The notes under the pieces are model-generated. The model ran no database searches. It saw nothing but the letters and a program-made list of their open reading frames with translations, and had not been told where the DNA came from. Positions 1-11,154 of a stretch of 64,000 nt of DNA are shown here, one piece after another. Origin of the DNA: Rhabdophis nuchalis (taxonomy: Eukaryota; Chordata; Lepidosauria; Squamata; Natricidae); NCBI GenBank assembly GCA_039707465.1, contig CM077645.1, positions 163,608,003 through 163,672,002 of the forward strand, given 5' to 3'. A program made the translations under genes and the position numbers. The stretch's first letter is position 1. The number at the start of each line of letters is the position of its first letter.

Positions 1-2417
1 CTAGGCCGGCTTGTTGGAAGAGGTATGTCTTTAGATATTGGCGGAAGAGGCGGAGGTCGGTGATGGTGCGTAATTCAGGGGGTAGGTCGTTCCAAAGGGC
101 TGGGCCCGCCACAGAGAAGGCTCTTCCCCTGGGTGTCGCCAGTCGGCATTGTCCGGCCGACGGCACCCTGAGAAGGCCCTCTCTGTGGGAGCGGATCGGT
201 CTAAGGGATGTATGGGGCAGGAGGCGGTCTCGCATATAACTAGGCCCCGAGCCATGGAGCGCTTTAAAGATGGTTGTCAAAACCTTGAAGCGCACCCGAA
301 AGGCTACAGGAAGCCAATGCAGCTCGCGCAGGATCGGTGTTATGTGGGAGCATCTGGTGGCTCCCGTAATTACCCGCGTGGCTGCGTTTTGGACTAGCTG
401 TAGCTTTCGAGTGCACCTCAAGGGAAGCCCCATGTAGAGAGCATTACAGTAGTCGAGTCGGGACGTCACGAGAGCTTGAGTGACTGTGCGAAGGGCAGCC
501 CGGTCCAGTAAGGGGCGCAATTGGCGCATCAGGCATACCTGATGAAACATCCCCCTGGCCATGGTCCTCCAAGGACAGCCGGGAATCCAGGAGGACACCT
601 AAATTGCGCGCCCTCTCCACGGGGGCCAGTGTTTCGCCCCCAATGGCCAGAGTTGGAGTAATCTGGCTGAACCGGGGTGCCGGAAACCACAGCCACTCAG
701 TCTTGGCAGGGTTGAGCTTGAGTTTGTTGCCACCCATCCAGATCCGTACGGCTTCCAAACACCGGGACAGCACTTCAACGGCATCGTTGGGGTGGTCTGG
801 GGTGGATATGTATAGCTGGGTGTCATCAGCGTACAGATGGTACTCCACCCCAAAACCATGGATGATCTCACCCAGCGGCTTCATATATGTGTTAAACAGG
901 AGGGGCGAGAGGACCGACCCCTGAGGCACCCCACATAAGAGGGGTCTCGAGGTCGACCTCTGCCCTCCCGTCAACACATATTGCGACTGACCAGAGAGGT
1001 AGGACGAGAACCACCGCAAAACGGTGCCTCCCAGCCCCAACCCCCCCAGTCAGTGCAATAGGATACCATGGTCGATGGGATCAAAAGCCGCCGAGAGGTC
1101 TAATAGGACTAGGATAGAGGAATAACCTCTATCCCGCGCCCTCCAGAGATCATCAACCAACGCGACCAATGCCGTCTCGGTACTGTGACCGGGTCGGAAG
1201 CCGGACTGGTGCAGGTCTAGATAATCAACTTCCTCCAGGTGTCGCGGAAACTGTTGGGCTACCACACTCTCAACAACCTTCACCAAAAAGTGAAGGTTGG
1301 AGACCGGACAATAGTTCTCCAGCAACGACCGGACGATAGTTCTCCAGCAACGAAGCGGTCCAGGGACGGCTTCTTGAGGAGGGGCCTCACTACCGCCTCT
1401 TTCAAGACGGCAGGTAAGGACCCCTCACTCAAAGATGCGTTGACAATGCCCTGGAGCCAGCCTCGTGTCGTCTCCCAGGATGCCAGTACAAGCCAGGAGG
1501 GACACGGGTCCAATAAACATGTGGTCGCCCTAAGTTTCCTTGACAACCTGTCCATATCCTCGGTGGTAACAAAATCAAACTCCTCCCAAGATGGAACCTC
1601 AAGACTAGTCTCGGACAGTCCCACAGGACCACTGTCGATGGAGGGTAGCTCATTCCGAATCCGAGTGATTTTCTCCTGCAGATAAATCCCAAATTCCTCT
1701 GCTCGCCCTTGTAGAGGGGCTTCCCGCGACCTCTGTTGAAGGAGAGAGCGGGTCACCCCAAACAGGGCGGCAGGGCGGTTATCTGCGGATGCAATAAGGG
1801 TGGCACAATATTCACATTTGGCCACCCTTATCGCCACTAAGTAAGCCCTAATATGGGTTCTCACTAGTGTTCGGTCGGCTTCGGAGCGAGAAGATCTCCA
1901 TCTGCTCTCTAGGCGTCTCTTGTGGCGTTTCATCCCTCGAAGCTCCTCGGTAAATCAGGGAGCCTGGGTGGTTCGTCGCCGCAAGAGAGGCCGCAAGGGC
2001 GCGACTCGGTCCAAGGCCCCCGTGGCCGCACTTAACCATGCGGCCACTAGGTCCTCAGTCGAGTCGCGGGGCAGGGTCACAGGAATTGGCCCAAGTTCCC
2101 TCTGGAACCTTTCCGGGTCCATTAGAAGCCTGGGGCGGAACCATCTAAGAGTATCCGGTTCCGCCTCCCCACGGTGAGGTGAAGCGATTGGAAAGTCCAG
2201 CCGAAGGAGAGCGTGATCTGTCCATGACAAGGGAGTGATGACTAAATCCCCTATTCCCAGATCACAGCTCCACTGTCCCGAGACAAAGATCAAATCCAGC
2301 GTGTTTCCCCCCTCGTGAGTAGGGCCTAAAACTACCTGGGTCAGGTCCATGGCCGTCATGGAGGCCATGAACTCCCGAGCTGCTCCAGAGTCTTCGTCCG
2401 CCGACGGCAAGGATTTG
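1..2417 (-). mobile_element. L2-clade LINE fragment, minus strand
   Basis: This is a long non-LTR retrotransposon copy read from about 2410 down to 1; its 3' end lies off the left edge. Broken frames encode part of the endonuclease (about 2410-1955, including the motif TLDLIFVS and a retained TDH triad ahead of ALLRLDF), a linker (1933-1280), the reverse transcriptase (about 1325-444, with the catalytic YADD at 822-833 and the VPQGSVLSPLLF motif), and the LWNDLP-like C-terminus near 31-255. The [10 protein letters not shown] and CGVPQGSVLSPLL signatures are typical of L2/Maui-type elements. A 25-bp tandem duplication (1304-1353) and several frame changes show it is dead. The endonuclease N-terminus is missing, so the copy is 5'-truncated. 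It probably sits in a TMX3 intron. The L2 clade is firm; the subfamily is not determined. Confidence 0.88.
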
Positions 2418-2582
2418 GTATGTATGTCTCTCTAAACTTTCAAACTATTCTTGAAAGAGCAGTGCAAACTTTTAATATTGCACTAAGGACCTGACAGACA
2501 AATCCGAAAACTGAAACAAGTAAAAGGAGGTTATTACTCATGATCTTAAGATCTTGTATGTATGTCTCTCTAAACTTTCAAA
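2418..2582. repeat. 27-bp direct repeat flanking 111 bp
   Basis: The 27-bp sequence starting GTATGTATGTCTCTCTAAAC occurs identically at 2418-2444 and 2556-2582. It flanks a 111-bp segment that I do not recognise. The left copy abuts the 5' truncation point of the L2 LINE. It may be a duplication made during that insertion or remnants of an older element. Confidence 0.8.
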
Positions 2583-3070
2583 GTATAACAGAGCCCTATG
2601 TTGCTATTACATGTAAATAGTACTGTATATTGCCTCACTCTAGTTTCATAGCTTAGAGGTACCATCACTTTACTTGCCCTAATTGGTTTCTGAAGCTCAG
2701 GAACAAATCCTGTTTGTTTTCAAGGCTATTCCAGGAGCATGTAAATAAAATTTTGGAACAAAAATCTCATGTAAGTTGAAAGGATGAAATACTACATTTG
2801 CAGTTATTTCCATTCCAAATCCTTAGTTGCTTTTTTTTCCTTAGGCAAGTTCTTTTATTATCAATGATTGCAATAGGCTGTTTTGAGTAGGTAATATTTG
2901 ATAATCAGTTTTCTTTATCTATTTCTGCTATCATAAAAATTGAATCACCTTCCTTTTCCTCTTTGAATTTTCCTTTCACTAAATTTATTGGTTGATGTCA
3001 TATTTTTTGTTTAGTAAGATTATTATTTATTTCAAATCAGGATAATATTGTGAATTGCTTTTTAATAGAA
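2583..3070 (+). other. TMX3: TMX3 intron, 3' part
   Basis: This AT-rich stretch ends in TTTTTAATAG, the acceptor of the exon at 3071. I see no repeat, RNA or coding feature in it. The intron presumably also contains the L2 copy to its left. Confidence 0.6.
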
Positions 3071-3127
3071 ACTTCCAGTTTGGCTATATGGATGGAAATG
3101 AATACATTAATAGTTTACTAATGGAGT
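3071..3127 (+). CDS. TMX3: TMX3 coding exon (end of lumenal thioredoxin-like region)
   Basis: This 57-bp exon encodes one base of a split codon, then NFQFGYMDGNEYINSLLM, then two bases (GA) completed by the next exon to give Asp. It follows the acceptor TTTTTAATAG and is followed by the strong donor GTGAGT at 3128. From family knowledge, the peptide aligns with TMX3, where FQFG(H/Y)MDGN(D/E)YIN(T/S)LLMD precedes the LT(V/I)PT(V/I)VVLNTSNQQYF segment. TMX3 is a type I ER membrane protein of the protein disulfide isomerase family. This part belongs to the last redox-inactive thioredoxin-fold domain; the CxxC active-site domain is encoded upstream of the window. The exon was assigned from splice sites and homology because it is too short for an ORF call. 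Confidence 0.9.
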
Positions 3128-3243
3128 GAGTAAAACCATTTTTGTATTGTTTTCAGATGGAGAAAAAGTTGTTTGTTTCTTTCAATTAAACTCTTTAAAC
3201 AAAGATAACAGAAACATTAAAAAAAACACATTTAAATATGTTT

Positions 3244-3259
3244 CCACTAGATGGCAGCA
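3244..3259 (+). promoter_or_regulatory. CTCF-binding-site-like motif
   Basis: The sequence CCACTAGATGGCAGCA matches the core CTCF consensus CCASYAGRKGGCRS at every position. It lies 116 bp into a TMX3 intron. The match is seen directly; occupancy is unknown, and similar words also occur by chance or inside old repeats. Confidence 0.5.
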
Positions 3260-3666
3260 TTAAATAACTAATTTCCAGGAGCTGAGAAGATTTAGCATTT
3301 ATATGTATGTATGAAGTATGCACTGTGCCTACACCATGGTGACATCAAATCATGTACTATATGTCTTTCAGAAGGCCACATGGGTTTTTTTGTGATTGAC
3401 AACTAAACAAATACACCTCCTTCTATAATAGTTAGCAATGAATTGTAGTGACACCTTAAAAAGGGAAGATTCTCTTATCAGTACTTACTGCTGCTTTTGC
3501 CTTTTCTATTATATACTGTTTCCACTATTGCTATTAATGTTCTAGGAATTCAGTTATAATACTATTAATTTCTTAGCAGTGGCATTTGTTGGATAAATAT
3601 TAAAATTGAAAAACAGAAGTACCATCCGTTTGTAGCATAAAAACTTTTTAAACTTTTATATATTTG

Positions 3667-3725
3667 TTTTACTCTGGCTGTATACCGCCCTGAGTCCTTC
3701 GGGAGTAGGGCGGTATAAAAAACCA
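3667..3725 (+). mobile_element. L2/CR1-type LINE 3' tail
   Basis: This short fragment contains ACCGCCCTGAGTCC, a small stem, then GGGCGGTATAAAAAACC, which is the stereotyped 3' terminus of squamate L2/CR1-type LINEs and the SINEs they mobilise. The long L2 copy at 20.4-23.2 kb ends in a related motif. No body sequence is recognisable upstream. Confidence 0.65.
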
Positions 3726-4035
3726 ATAACCTAATTAATGCCTGATTCATTGGCCTGATAGGCTAATGCAGATGTTGAGTAGAATGAAATACTAGACAGA
3801 ACTGTGAATACTTTAGAACCTTTGAAAAGGATGATTATAATTATTACATTTATATAAGAAATAAGTTAAACCAACCACTACCCAGGATTATTCCATAAAG
3901 ATTTAGTAGTAAGTAATATGATAGAAAAACCCTTATCTTCCTAGTTATTTTGATATGAATGTGATCATTCTTCAAGTTTTTATTAATGAACTAGTTATAT
4001 TTCAGTTTCTGAATTGTTTGGTTTTACTGTTTCAG

Positions 4036-4165
4036 TGATTTGACAATCCCCACTATTGTTGTCCTGAATACATCCAATCAACAATATTTCCTACCTCATA
4101 AACCGGTAGAGAGCACTGAAGATTTGGTCCAGTTCATTAATAATATTTTGGAAGGCACAACTGAA
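4036..4165 (+). CDS. TMX3: TMX3 coding exon (NTSNQQYF segment)
   Basis: This 130-bp exon follows CTGTTTCAG and ends before donor GTAAGT at 4166. Its first base completes the Asp codon begun in the previous exon, and 43 codons follow, from DLTIPTIVVLNTSNQQYF to NNILEGTTE. TMX3 orthologues carry LTVPTVVVLNTSNQQYF and VQFINNILDGT at this position, so the gene identity is firm. The segment closes the third lumenal thioredoxin-like domain. NTS is a potential N-glycosylation sequon. The exon ends in phase 0, which agrees with the next exon starting in phase 0. The surface stretch HKPVESTED differs most from the mammalian protein, as expected of a loop. Confidence 0.95.
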
Positions 4166-4752
4166 GTAAGTATTGTACATTTATTCAAAAATCTCAGTAG
4201 TTTTTCAAATGACCAAAATATGAGAGTAGTTCATTAATTATCTTACTTCATTTGAATTGTCTTGCTTGAAGCATTTTTAAATATATTTAATTGAAAAGCA
4301 TAGCAGACTCCTTGGAGAGTCGCTAATCTCATTATTTGAAATGTGTCTGTGCTTGATTGTAAAAATCATGGAAAGATTTTGGGTTTTGCAAAGGAATAAG
4401 ACTGATGTGATGGGAGAATTAGAAGGAATAAAAAAGAGCAGAATTTTCCAAGAAACACATATGGAAACCCACTTAGGTATAGAATTGGAATGACATTATT
4501 ATTACTTTAGGCTTTCTCAAATAATAGCACGGAAAGGATTAAAATAATAGCATGGACAGGGCTATCCAACTGTACTACTCAGCAGGAATAAGATAGAATC
4601 CCCAACTCTACATGAGGTAATTTCTCTTCAGTGAAATAATATTTCTGTAATGAAGTATTGGTAAGATGACATTGTAAAATAAAGTAATTGAAAACTGAAA
4701 ATATAAATAAATAATACTGATCTCCTTTAATCTTTTATCTTTCAAATTTCAG
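4166..4752 (+). other. TMX3: TMX3 intron (587 bp)
   Basis: The intron runs from GTAAGT to an acceptor ending TTTCAG. It is AT-rich, with no repeat or other feature recognised. Confidence 0.85.
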
Positions 4753-4821
4753 GCATATGGTGGAGATGGAATTCTTCAACGAATCAAGAGAATAATTTAT
4801 GATGCCAAGTCTACAGTGGGA
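4753..4821 (+). CDS. TMX3: TMX3 coding exon (juxtamembrane lumenal segment)
   Basis: This 69-bp phase-0 exon encodes 23 residues, AYGGDGILQRIKRIIYDAKS followed by TVG. The acceptor is TTTCAG. The donor chosen is GTACGT at 4822, because this keeps the same length as the orthologous segment (QGGDSILQRLKRIVFDAKSTI in mammals) and joins to SVFKSSP in frame. An alternative donor a few bases on (GTAAAG) would add bases and break the phase. The segment links the last thioredoxin-like domain to the membrane helix. Reading through the donor gives an open frame of 63 codons that is intronic after TVG. Confidence 0.9.
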
Positions 4822-5970
4822 GTACGTAAAGTATTAGAAAATATTTATATCCATCAAGTTAAAGTAGGTGCACCACTTGCTAAGCACAGAAATAAATCCG
4901 GAAAGGTTTCATTCAGTCGTATTATTAAGTTTGTTGGATTTATCTTGGTTACAGTACATTTTGTTTTTGAAACAAACCTGTTGACATATAAAATGTGTCA
5001 TTGGTAGTAATTGCATAGCATTTGAATCTGTCATAGTACACATGAATAGTTGACAGGTAGAGCGTGGACACGTTTTTTCCAAATCAGTCTTCTCTTGTAT
5101 GTTTCTTCCCACAGAGAACGTAACATTTAACTATTTCAATTTTGTTTTCCTTCTCTGATTGGAATACACTTCTATTACTTTAAATATGTTCAATTGGATG
5201 TTGTGCTGTTGGAAATTGTGCTGCTAGATATTATACTGGACAAGGAAGGATATTATCCTTTTTTCTTTCAGATTGTACAGTTTTCTTTCCATTTCTTTAT
5301 TACCTTGTACATATGCATGCATTTTGAGCTTACTTTTTTATGTCCAATTATTTCTGATTCATTTGAGTGCACATAAAAAGTTAATGTTGATAGTTGTTGT
5401 CCATGAACACCAGTTGCCATAGGACCAGTTTTGTGTAGACCTCAACACAGTTCTTCATATGTATGTTGTGTACTTCTGTAGGATTTAAGCTGTTAAATAA
5501 TCTAAATCTAGGCCATCCTCCACCTATGGAATATGTTCTGACAGAATTTTAAGTGCAAAAGAGTAACATTTGCATGCATGTACTTTAAAAGCCACCTTGC
5601 AAATTCCTGTAACAAAAATTAAATACAATACTTTTTACAAAGGTAGATGAGGCAAAATATAAAGAAGAAAAAAATGGGTAGTAACACCTAGGCTTTCTCT
5701 GAAACCTGTTTTAAAGAATATTGTGCATATTCCTTGAGCTACTGGGAATTGTTTCTGGCAATGTTGCTAGTTCTAAGGGTGAATCATGACAAAAAGGGTG
5801 TAGGGTTACTAGCAAAGGAATAACAGTCTTCCCACTTCTTTCATTCAGTGACATTCTCCATGTCTTGATTCTTCTTAAAATACACGGTGGGAATCATCTT
5901 CTCCAAGTTATTCAAAATGTTATGAAAATATATATGAAAATATAACTGATGGCCAATTATTTCTCTACAG
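4822..5970 (+). other. TMX3: TMX3 intron (1149 bp)
   Basis: The last coding intron runs from GTACGT to acceptor TTCTCTACAG. No repeat or other feature is recognised in it. Confidence 0.85.
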
Positions 5971-6234
5971 TCCGTTTTCAAGAGTTCGCCACTTCTTGGT
6001 TGCTTTCTCTTTGGTCTACCACTGGGTGTCATTAGCATCATGTGTTACGGGATTTGCACTGCTGACTCGGGAGGATCAGATGAATCTGAGACATCTAAGA
6101 AGGAATCCACAAGCAGGGATCTAACTGATGAAGGCACTGAAGAGGAAGCAGAGGAGGAAAGCAGTGAAAGTCCTGTAGAATTTCCAGAGAAAGAGCAAGA
6201 ACAGAAAACTATATTGGAAAAAAAGAGAGACTAA
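5971..6234 (+). CDS. TMX3: TMX3 terminal coding exon: transmembrane helix, acidic tail, KKRD
   Basis: The last coding exon gives 87 residues and ends at TAA (6232-6234). It begins SVFKSSPLLG and runs into the hydrophobic helix CFLFGLPLGVISIMCYGIC, which matches TMX3 orthologues almost residue for residue. The cytosolic tail is strongly acidic and serine-rich (about 55 residues, with EE and ES runs near residues 50-65). The protein ends EKKRD, where the lysines at -3 and -4 form a KKXX dilysine signal for retrieval from the Golgi to the ER. The membrane region is conserved while the acidic tail is poorly alignable with mammals, the usual pattern for this gene. The frame joins the preceding exon in phase 0. 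Confidence 0.95.
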   Translation, partial: SVFKSSPLLGCFLFGLPLGVISIMCYGICTADSGGSDESETSKKESTSRDLTDEGTEEEAEEESSESPVEFPEKEQEQKTILEKKRD

Positions 6235-6679
6235 ACTGTTAATGTTTTTTTTTTGCTGTAGAATTTCCAAATAGAGACTTATTTATTGAATTCAATGATA
6301 CCTGTGATCTTCAGAGATAAGAACTTTTTCATTTATTTGTGTTATGTGCATGCATTCAAGTTGCTTGACTGTGAAGAAGAATAGAGTTGGAGTTGGGGTT
6401 TTGAGGTCTCTTATTGCCTCTGTTCTGCATAAAAAGGAAATTCAAGAGAGTAGGTGGGTTATTTTATATAATGAATTCTGAGTTGGGTGAAAAAAACCCT
6501 CTTATTTCTTTTTTGGATACTGATATGTACATTAAAAAATTTTTTTCCATTATGGCCAAAATCTTCCTTCCTTCCTTCCTTCCTTCCTTCCTTCCTTCCT
6601 TCCTTCCTTCCTTCCTTCCTTCCTTCCTTCCTTCCTTCCTTCCTTCCTTCCTTCCTCTCCCCCCCCCCCTTGCAATAAA
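6235..6679 (+). other. TMX3: TMX3 proximal 3' UTR with candidate poly(A) signal
   Basis: Sequence after the stop codon is AT-rich and contains a TTCC microsatellite (6563-6656). A canonical AATAAA lies at 6674-6679 and another at 7101-7106. Which one is used cannot be decided from sequence, and the UTR may run further. Confidence 0.5.
6563..6656 (+). repeat. (CTTC)n microsatellite
   Basis: About 23 perfect tetranucleotide units are followed by a run of C and then a possible poly(A) signal. The FLPS-repeat open frames here are artefacts of the repeat. Confidence 0.98.
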
Positions 6680-8641
6680 ACCTATAAATACTGAGCTGTA
6701 GAAATCTTTTACAGGAAATATGCTTTGAGATATTACATATTTTAGTGGCTATACTTTCAAAACAGTATTTTTTATTTTTTAAGAAAATGCTTTAGAATTT
6801 CTCTTTAGAAAATGGGATAGCTAAAGAGAAGTATCCCTGGCTTTAAAGATATAGAAATAGCATTTATTTACTTACTTTCTGTTTGATCTTTGGGTCCAGT
6901 TGGTTACTTTTATATTATATTGGTCCAATGTGTTAAATCTTTTTCCTTTACAGGAAATTTCCCTATGTTTTAACCATATGACAGTCTCAGGATTCTGTTT
7001 GTTAATTGCTGCACTAGCATAATAGTTTGATGAATGTGGCTTCTTCATAGTTAATTGCAAATCTTTTTTTTTTTAACTTTAAACAATATTTAAGCTATTT
7101 AATAAAACCCTTGCTACATCTTTGGTTTCTGCAGCTGAAAAAAAAATTAATATTTTATTGATTTACTTACATTGAAAATTCACTTGACATCTTTATATGG
7201 CCAGCATTTTTTTTAAAAAAAGAATACTTTTTGCCATATGTTTAATTATATATATATCATCCCTCATACTGTCCCATGATATGAATAGGGACCATGTCTC
7301 CAAGGTTGAGATCTCAAAGGATAAGCCATAAGGTTATACTTGGAATATTGAAACCATGGTGATTGCCATAGCAATCAAGCTTATGCTGCTGATTTTTAAG
7401 ACTATGGCTGCATAACATTCAGTTTAACGACTGAAAATAAAAATTGTAACCTTATGTCTGTCTCATAGTGGAATACTTGGCTTTAATCAGCAGTTTCTTA
7501 TATACTTTGCCAAATAAATATTAAGTTTAATGTTTTTTTTTTTAAATATAACATTAGGGCTAAGGAATCTGCTTCCTATTTCAATTAATTTCCTTATCTA
7601 TAACAAATTTTAACTCTAGAATTACTCTAAAGCAAAGTTGTCAAGCCTAATTCTTTGTCATACAGTATTCTATTAATTGGAAAGAAATTATACGATCCTT
7701 ATTGCAGTTGTTTTGAAAAATAATCATACACACTTTTTAGAAGAAGACCCCCTTTCCTTGGTCTTTAAAAACACTTTATATTTCTTGTGTTTTCATACCA
7801 AGTACTTTTACTAGGAGTTACTATCTTTCCAAAGAATAAATGGTTTTCTTCTAAATATAGTGAATGGAAATGTTTTAACTATTACTGCTGGGTTATATAT
7901 AAAATGGTTTATTTTTTATTGAAGCTTATTGAAAATTCAACTAGTCTATGAATGTAGAAATATTTTATAAATATTTTCCCCTCAGGTGTTTCAGACATCT
8001 GTTCAAATCTAGCTTTGACTCATGTTGCAGAGATCACTTCTAATTGCTTCAAAATAGTTGCTCAAAATGCCAAAGGATAGTTTGTAGTTCTGCACATGAT
8101 GCCTGTTGCCCAGTGCAGTTTAAAGGGAATTATAGGTCTCTTGTTACTACCATTTCTGTGCCCACTAGATACTCTTAATCAGTTGTCGAGTGTCTCAAAC
8201 AATAACATTTAGACTAAATATAGTTTATCATTTTTTCCTTTTGAATGACTAAACTTCCAGATATTTACTAAACTGAAATATATTCCCATTTTCACTCGCA
8301 ACATTTTAACATTATAATAATTAGAATGAAAAGCCTCTGGTAAAAACAAAGTGAGCGATCACATGAAGTGCTTCACTCAGTAGCTATTATGACTTGAATT
8401 GGAAGTGCTCTAATAACTTAAATCTAAAATAAACGTTATCAAGTGTAAATTGGCTGTGTGTGTTGGAGGGGGTATATACTGTATATTAACAAAGGTTGGT
8501 ACTGCATTTATGTGTATTTTGGCACTAATTTTTCTAATAAAGGATATAAGATTCCTTTTGGATCAGACTAAAGTGTCATATAAACACATAATCTTTCCCA
8601 GAGACACCAGGAGATGCTTAATGCAAAGTCCATAAGTAGTA
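6680..8641. other. Distal TMX3 3' UTR or intergenic, no feature recognised
   Basis: AT-rich unique-looking sequence with a second AATAAA at 7101-7106 and a short TA run near 7245. No repeat family or exon is recognised. Confidence 0.5.
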
Positions 8642-9022
8642 CAGGTAGTCCTCGACTTACAACAGTTCACTTAGTGACCATTTGACATTACAACAGCATT
8701 GAAAAAAGGGACTGACTGTTTTTCCACACTTATGACCGTTGCAGCATTCCCATGATCATGCGATCAAAATTCAGAAGCTTGGCAAGTGACTCATATTTAT
8801 GACTGTTGCAGTGTCCCACAGCCATGTAATCACTTTTTGTGACTTTCAGAGAAGTAAAATCAAATTCACTTAACATCTGTGCTACTAACTTAACAACTGC
8901 AGTGAATTACTTAATAACTGTGGTAGTAAAGGTTGTAAAATGGGTTGTAAAACTCACTTAACTGTTTTGCTTAACAACAGCAATTTTGGAGTCGGTTGTG
9001 GCTGTAACTGAAGAAGTACCTG
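8642..9022. mobile_element. Non-autonomous DNA transposon, AGGTAGTCCTCGACTTA family
   Basis: This 381-bp element starts CAGGTAGTCCTCGACTTAC and ends near AAGTACCTG. It is filled with the characteristic words of this common squamate small transposon (CACTTAGTGACC, TTAACAACTGCAGTGAATTA, TCACTTAACTG). The terminal inverted repeat is clear on the left and decayed on the right. It has no coding capacity. Other copies lie at 20265-23818 (interrupted), 37697-38106 and 55712-56081. Confidence 0.75.
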
Positions 9023-10812
9023 CATGTAAGACAGACATCTAGCAACTAATATTTAGTTACCCTTTTATCTCCATATGTCCCCAACACTTTTCCTATTGGT
9101 CTATTTACTGATATCCTGGCAGTAGCCATGGTAATATCCACACATACTGTACCTCCATCAGTTTAATTTATTTCAATGTGAAACCAGGTCTCTTGGTGGT
9201 GCTGACAGGTGTTTTTCATACTTCTTCACACCTTTTGCCTGGACAATGCAAAGTTGTTTACTCCATCCTGAGAGCCCGTTGCCATGCAATCAAATTGTTT
9301 GCTGCCTGTTTAATAATGTATCTTTAACATACAGTTCCGTTTATCTAAACATCCACTTAAAGATAAAAATCATAGGGTTGTCAATTTTTTATCTGTTTCT
9401 GTGCTAAAAAATAGTCTTGCATGAGCAGATCTTCTATTGCTCAATAATTGGTCCTTGTGGAAACAATGCTGTGTTCACACTGTCAAAAATGGGTAGGAGG
9501 GAGATCACCTGTAAGAATGTAACTCAGATTAGGTTCAATTTGTTGCTCTTACAAATCTTTGCAGAGCCTTCAGATAAATCTTCCATTTAAATGGCATCTT
9601 GTTAAAAAGTGAGAACTATGCATTGTTTCTAATATTAGAGTCAAATGTAAGATAATCAAATTTATCTTACAATTACACAATTAAGATAATTGTGAAATAA
9701 TTGCATTTGGAGGGTGGACAGGAAGACTGCAATTTGATTTTTCTTTGTAGCTTCCAAATATGCGATGATTGCCAAGAAATCTCAGAATCAAATTGATGTG
9801 CGTAAAGAGGTAGTCTTCACTTAACCTTCCAATACTACAGTGTCAGTTCCATGGATGCAGAAATGGGAATAAACTGTTTGCTTAGACTACTCCATAATTT
9901 TGAGTTCAGCCTCAGACAATTTAGATAGGAAAATACTATGAAGCAAAAAGGATTGCTTACTAGGTATAATCTGTTATAATGTCATTTTCAAAGTCACATA
10001 GAACCGATATCTCTAAATCCTGTGCATATGCTCAAAATAATCATTTATAATCTGGGTTGTAGTGAAGCTGTTTGGAAATGCACTAGCTGCGGGAAGGTAT
10101 ATATAAATCATAAAAGTATATATAAATCATTGGATAGGGCGAATTTACTAAAACGACAGTAATGTAATAAGGATGCATGCCCTACATGTGTAATGGCATG
10201 TGGACTCTTCATTTTATTAATCTTGGTAACGTATTGTGGGAAATGAAACACTTCAACAGTGAAGCATATTTAATAGGACGTGGGCCAGTGTGTATTTCTT
10301 ACAGCGGTGCACATTTTGTTAAGGAACATCAAGAGAAAAGCTGTCAGTGCTGCTAACTAGAAACATGATCTGTATATTTTCCCTCAAGTGCAAAGCAGAA
10401 CTATGTTATTCCCTTTGAATAGGTCATAATCATCTGTCATCCTTACTAGAAACAAGGAAACCTGCTGGCAAAACAATTGTCCACTGCTTGTTGTATGGTT
10501 ACATTTAAGTGCAAAACCTTTGGTCTAAGGCCTCTATATACAGGCCATTTCCATGTACTATGTTTTTATTTTATAGAGATCCCCAGACACCAGGGAAAAT
10601 ATAATTTGCCTGGTGTGTGACCCACCTTGTACAACTGGTAACTCTGAAAATATATCTTTGCCTCTGATACACCCACCTCTATTTCTGTGTGACTAATATT
10701 AATCTGAGTGTCAAATAAGTGCTAAATTAAACCAAGTTACAGTTAGCGGCTAAGACTATTTTGCTTTTCAAAACAATTAGGATTTTTTCTTTCTTTCTGA
10801 GATTTCTTCTCA
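9023..10812. other. Intergenic, no feature recognised
   Basis: AT-rich sequence without a recognisable gene or repeat. A short word of about 15 bp is duplicated near 10098-10132. Confidence 0.5.
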
Positions 10813-10820
10813 CTCTAGAC

Positions 10821-11154
10821 TAGTGGTCCCCAACTTTTCTAGCTTGGTGGCTCAGCCCGGTGGTGTGTGTGTGTGTGAGTAGCAGGTGCACGTGTGCGCA
10901 CACAGGTCCATGTGTGCATGCACCCTCCATTCGCACAAATGGAGTTTTGCGCATGAGCGAAGGATGCTTGCATTCATATGTGAAGTGCTACTTATATGAG
11001 CAGAGGTGCATGCACACAAAGGTGCATGAATGGAGCTTTGCATGTGAGCGTAAGCACCCTCCACTCTCACAAGTGGAGCATTACATGCGTGTGTTTGCCC
11101 ATATCTCTCGTCGCCCAGTTTCAAAAAGACCGCGGTAGGGGATGGGGACTCCTG
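10821..11154. mobile_element. hAT-like non-autonomous transposon with perfect 8-bp TSD
   Basis: The left end TAGTGGTCCCCAAC and the right end GATGGGGACTCCTG are decayed inverted repeats of the CAGGGGTCCCCAAC type. CTCTAGAC occurs at 10813-10820 and again at 11155-11162, a perfect 8-bp target duplication as expected for hAT transposition. The interior is GT/CA-rich with repeated GGAG(C/T)(T/A)TT.GCAT motifs. The open frames on both strands are low-complexity by-products. Confidence 0.85.

Larger units (their letters stand above)
3128..4035 (+). other. TMX3: TMX3 intron (908 bp)
   Basis: The intron runs from donor GTGAGT to acceptor CTGTTTCAG. It holds a CTCF-like motif at 3244-3259 and a short LINE-type 3' tail at 3667-3725. 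Nothing else is recognised. Confidence 0.85.

Noticed and set aside
604..924. Plus-strand open frame opposite the L2 reverse transcriptase.
   Set aside because: It is the antisense shadow of the GC-rich L2 coding region; the real protein signal (YADD and VPQG motifs) is on the minus strand.
4816..5007. Open frame of 63 codons following the TMX3 exon.
   Set aside because: It begins inside the exon in another frame and runs into the intron; the donor at 4822 and phase matching explain the coding part.
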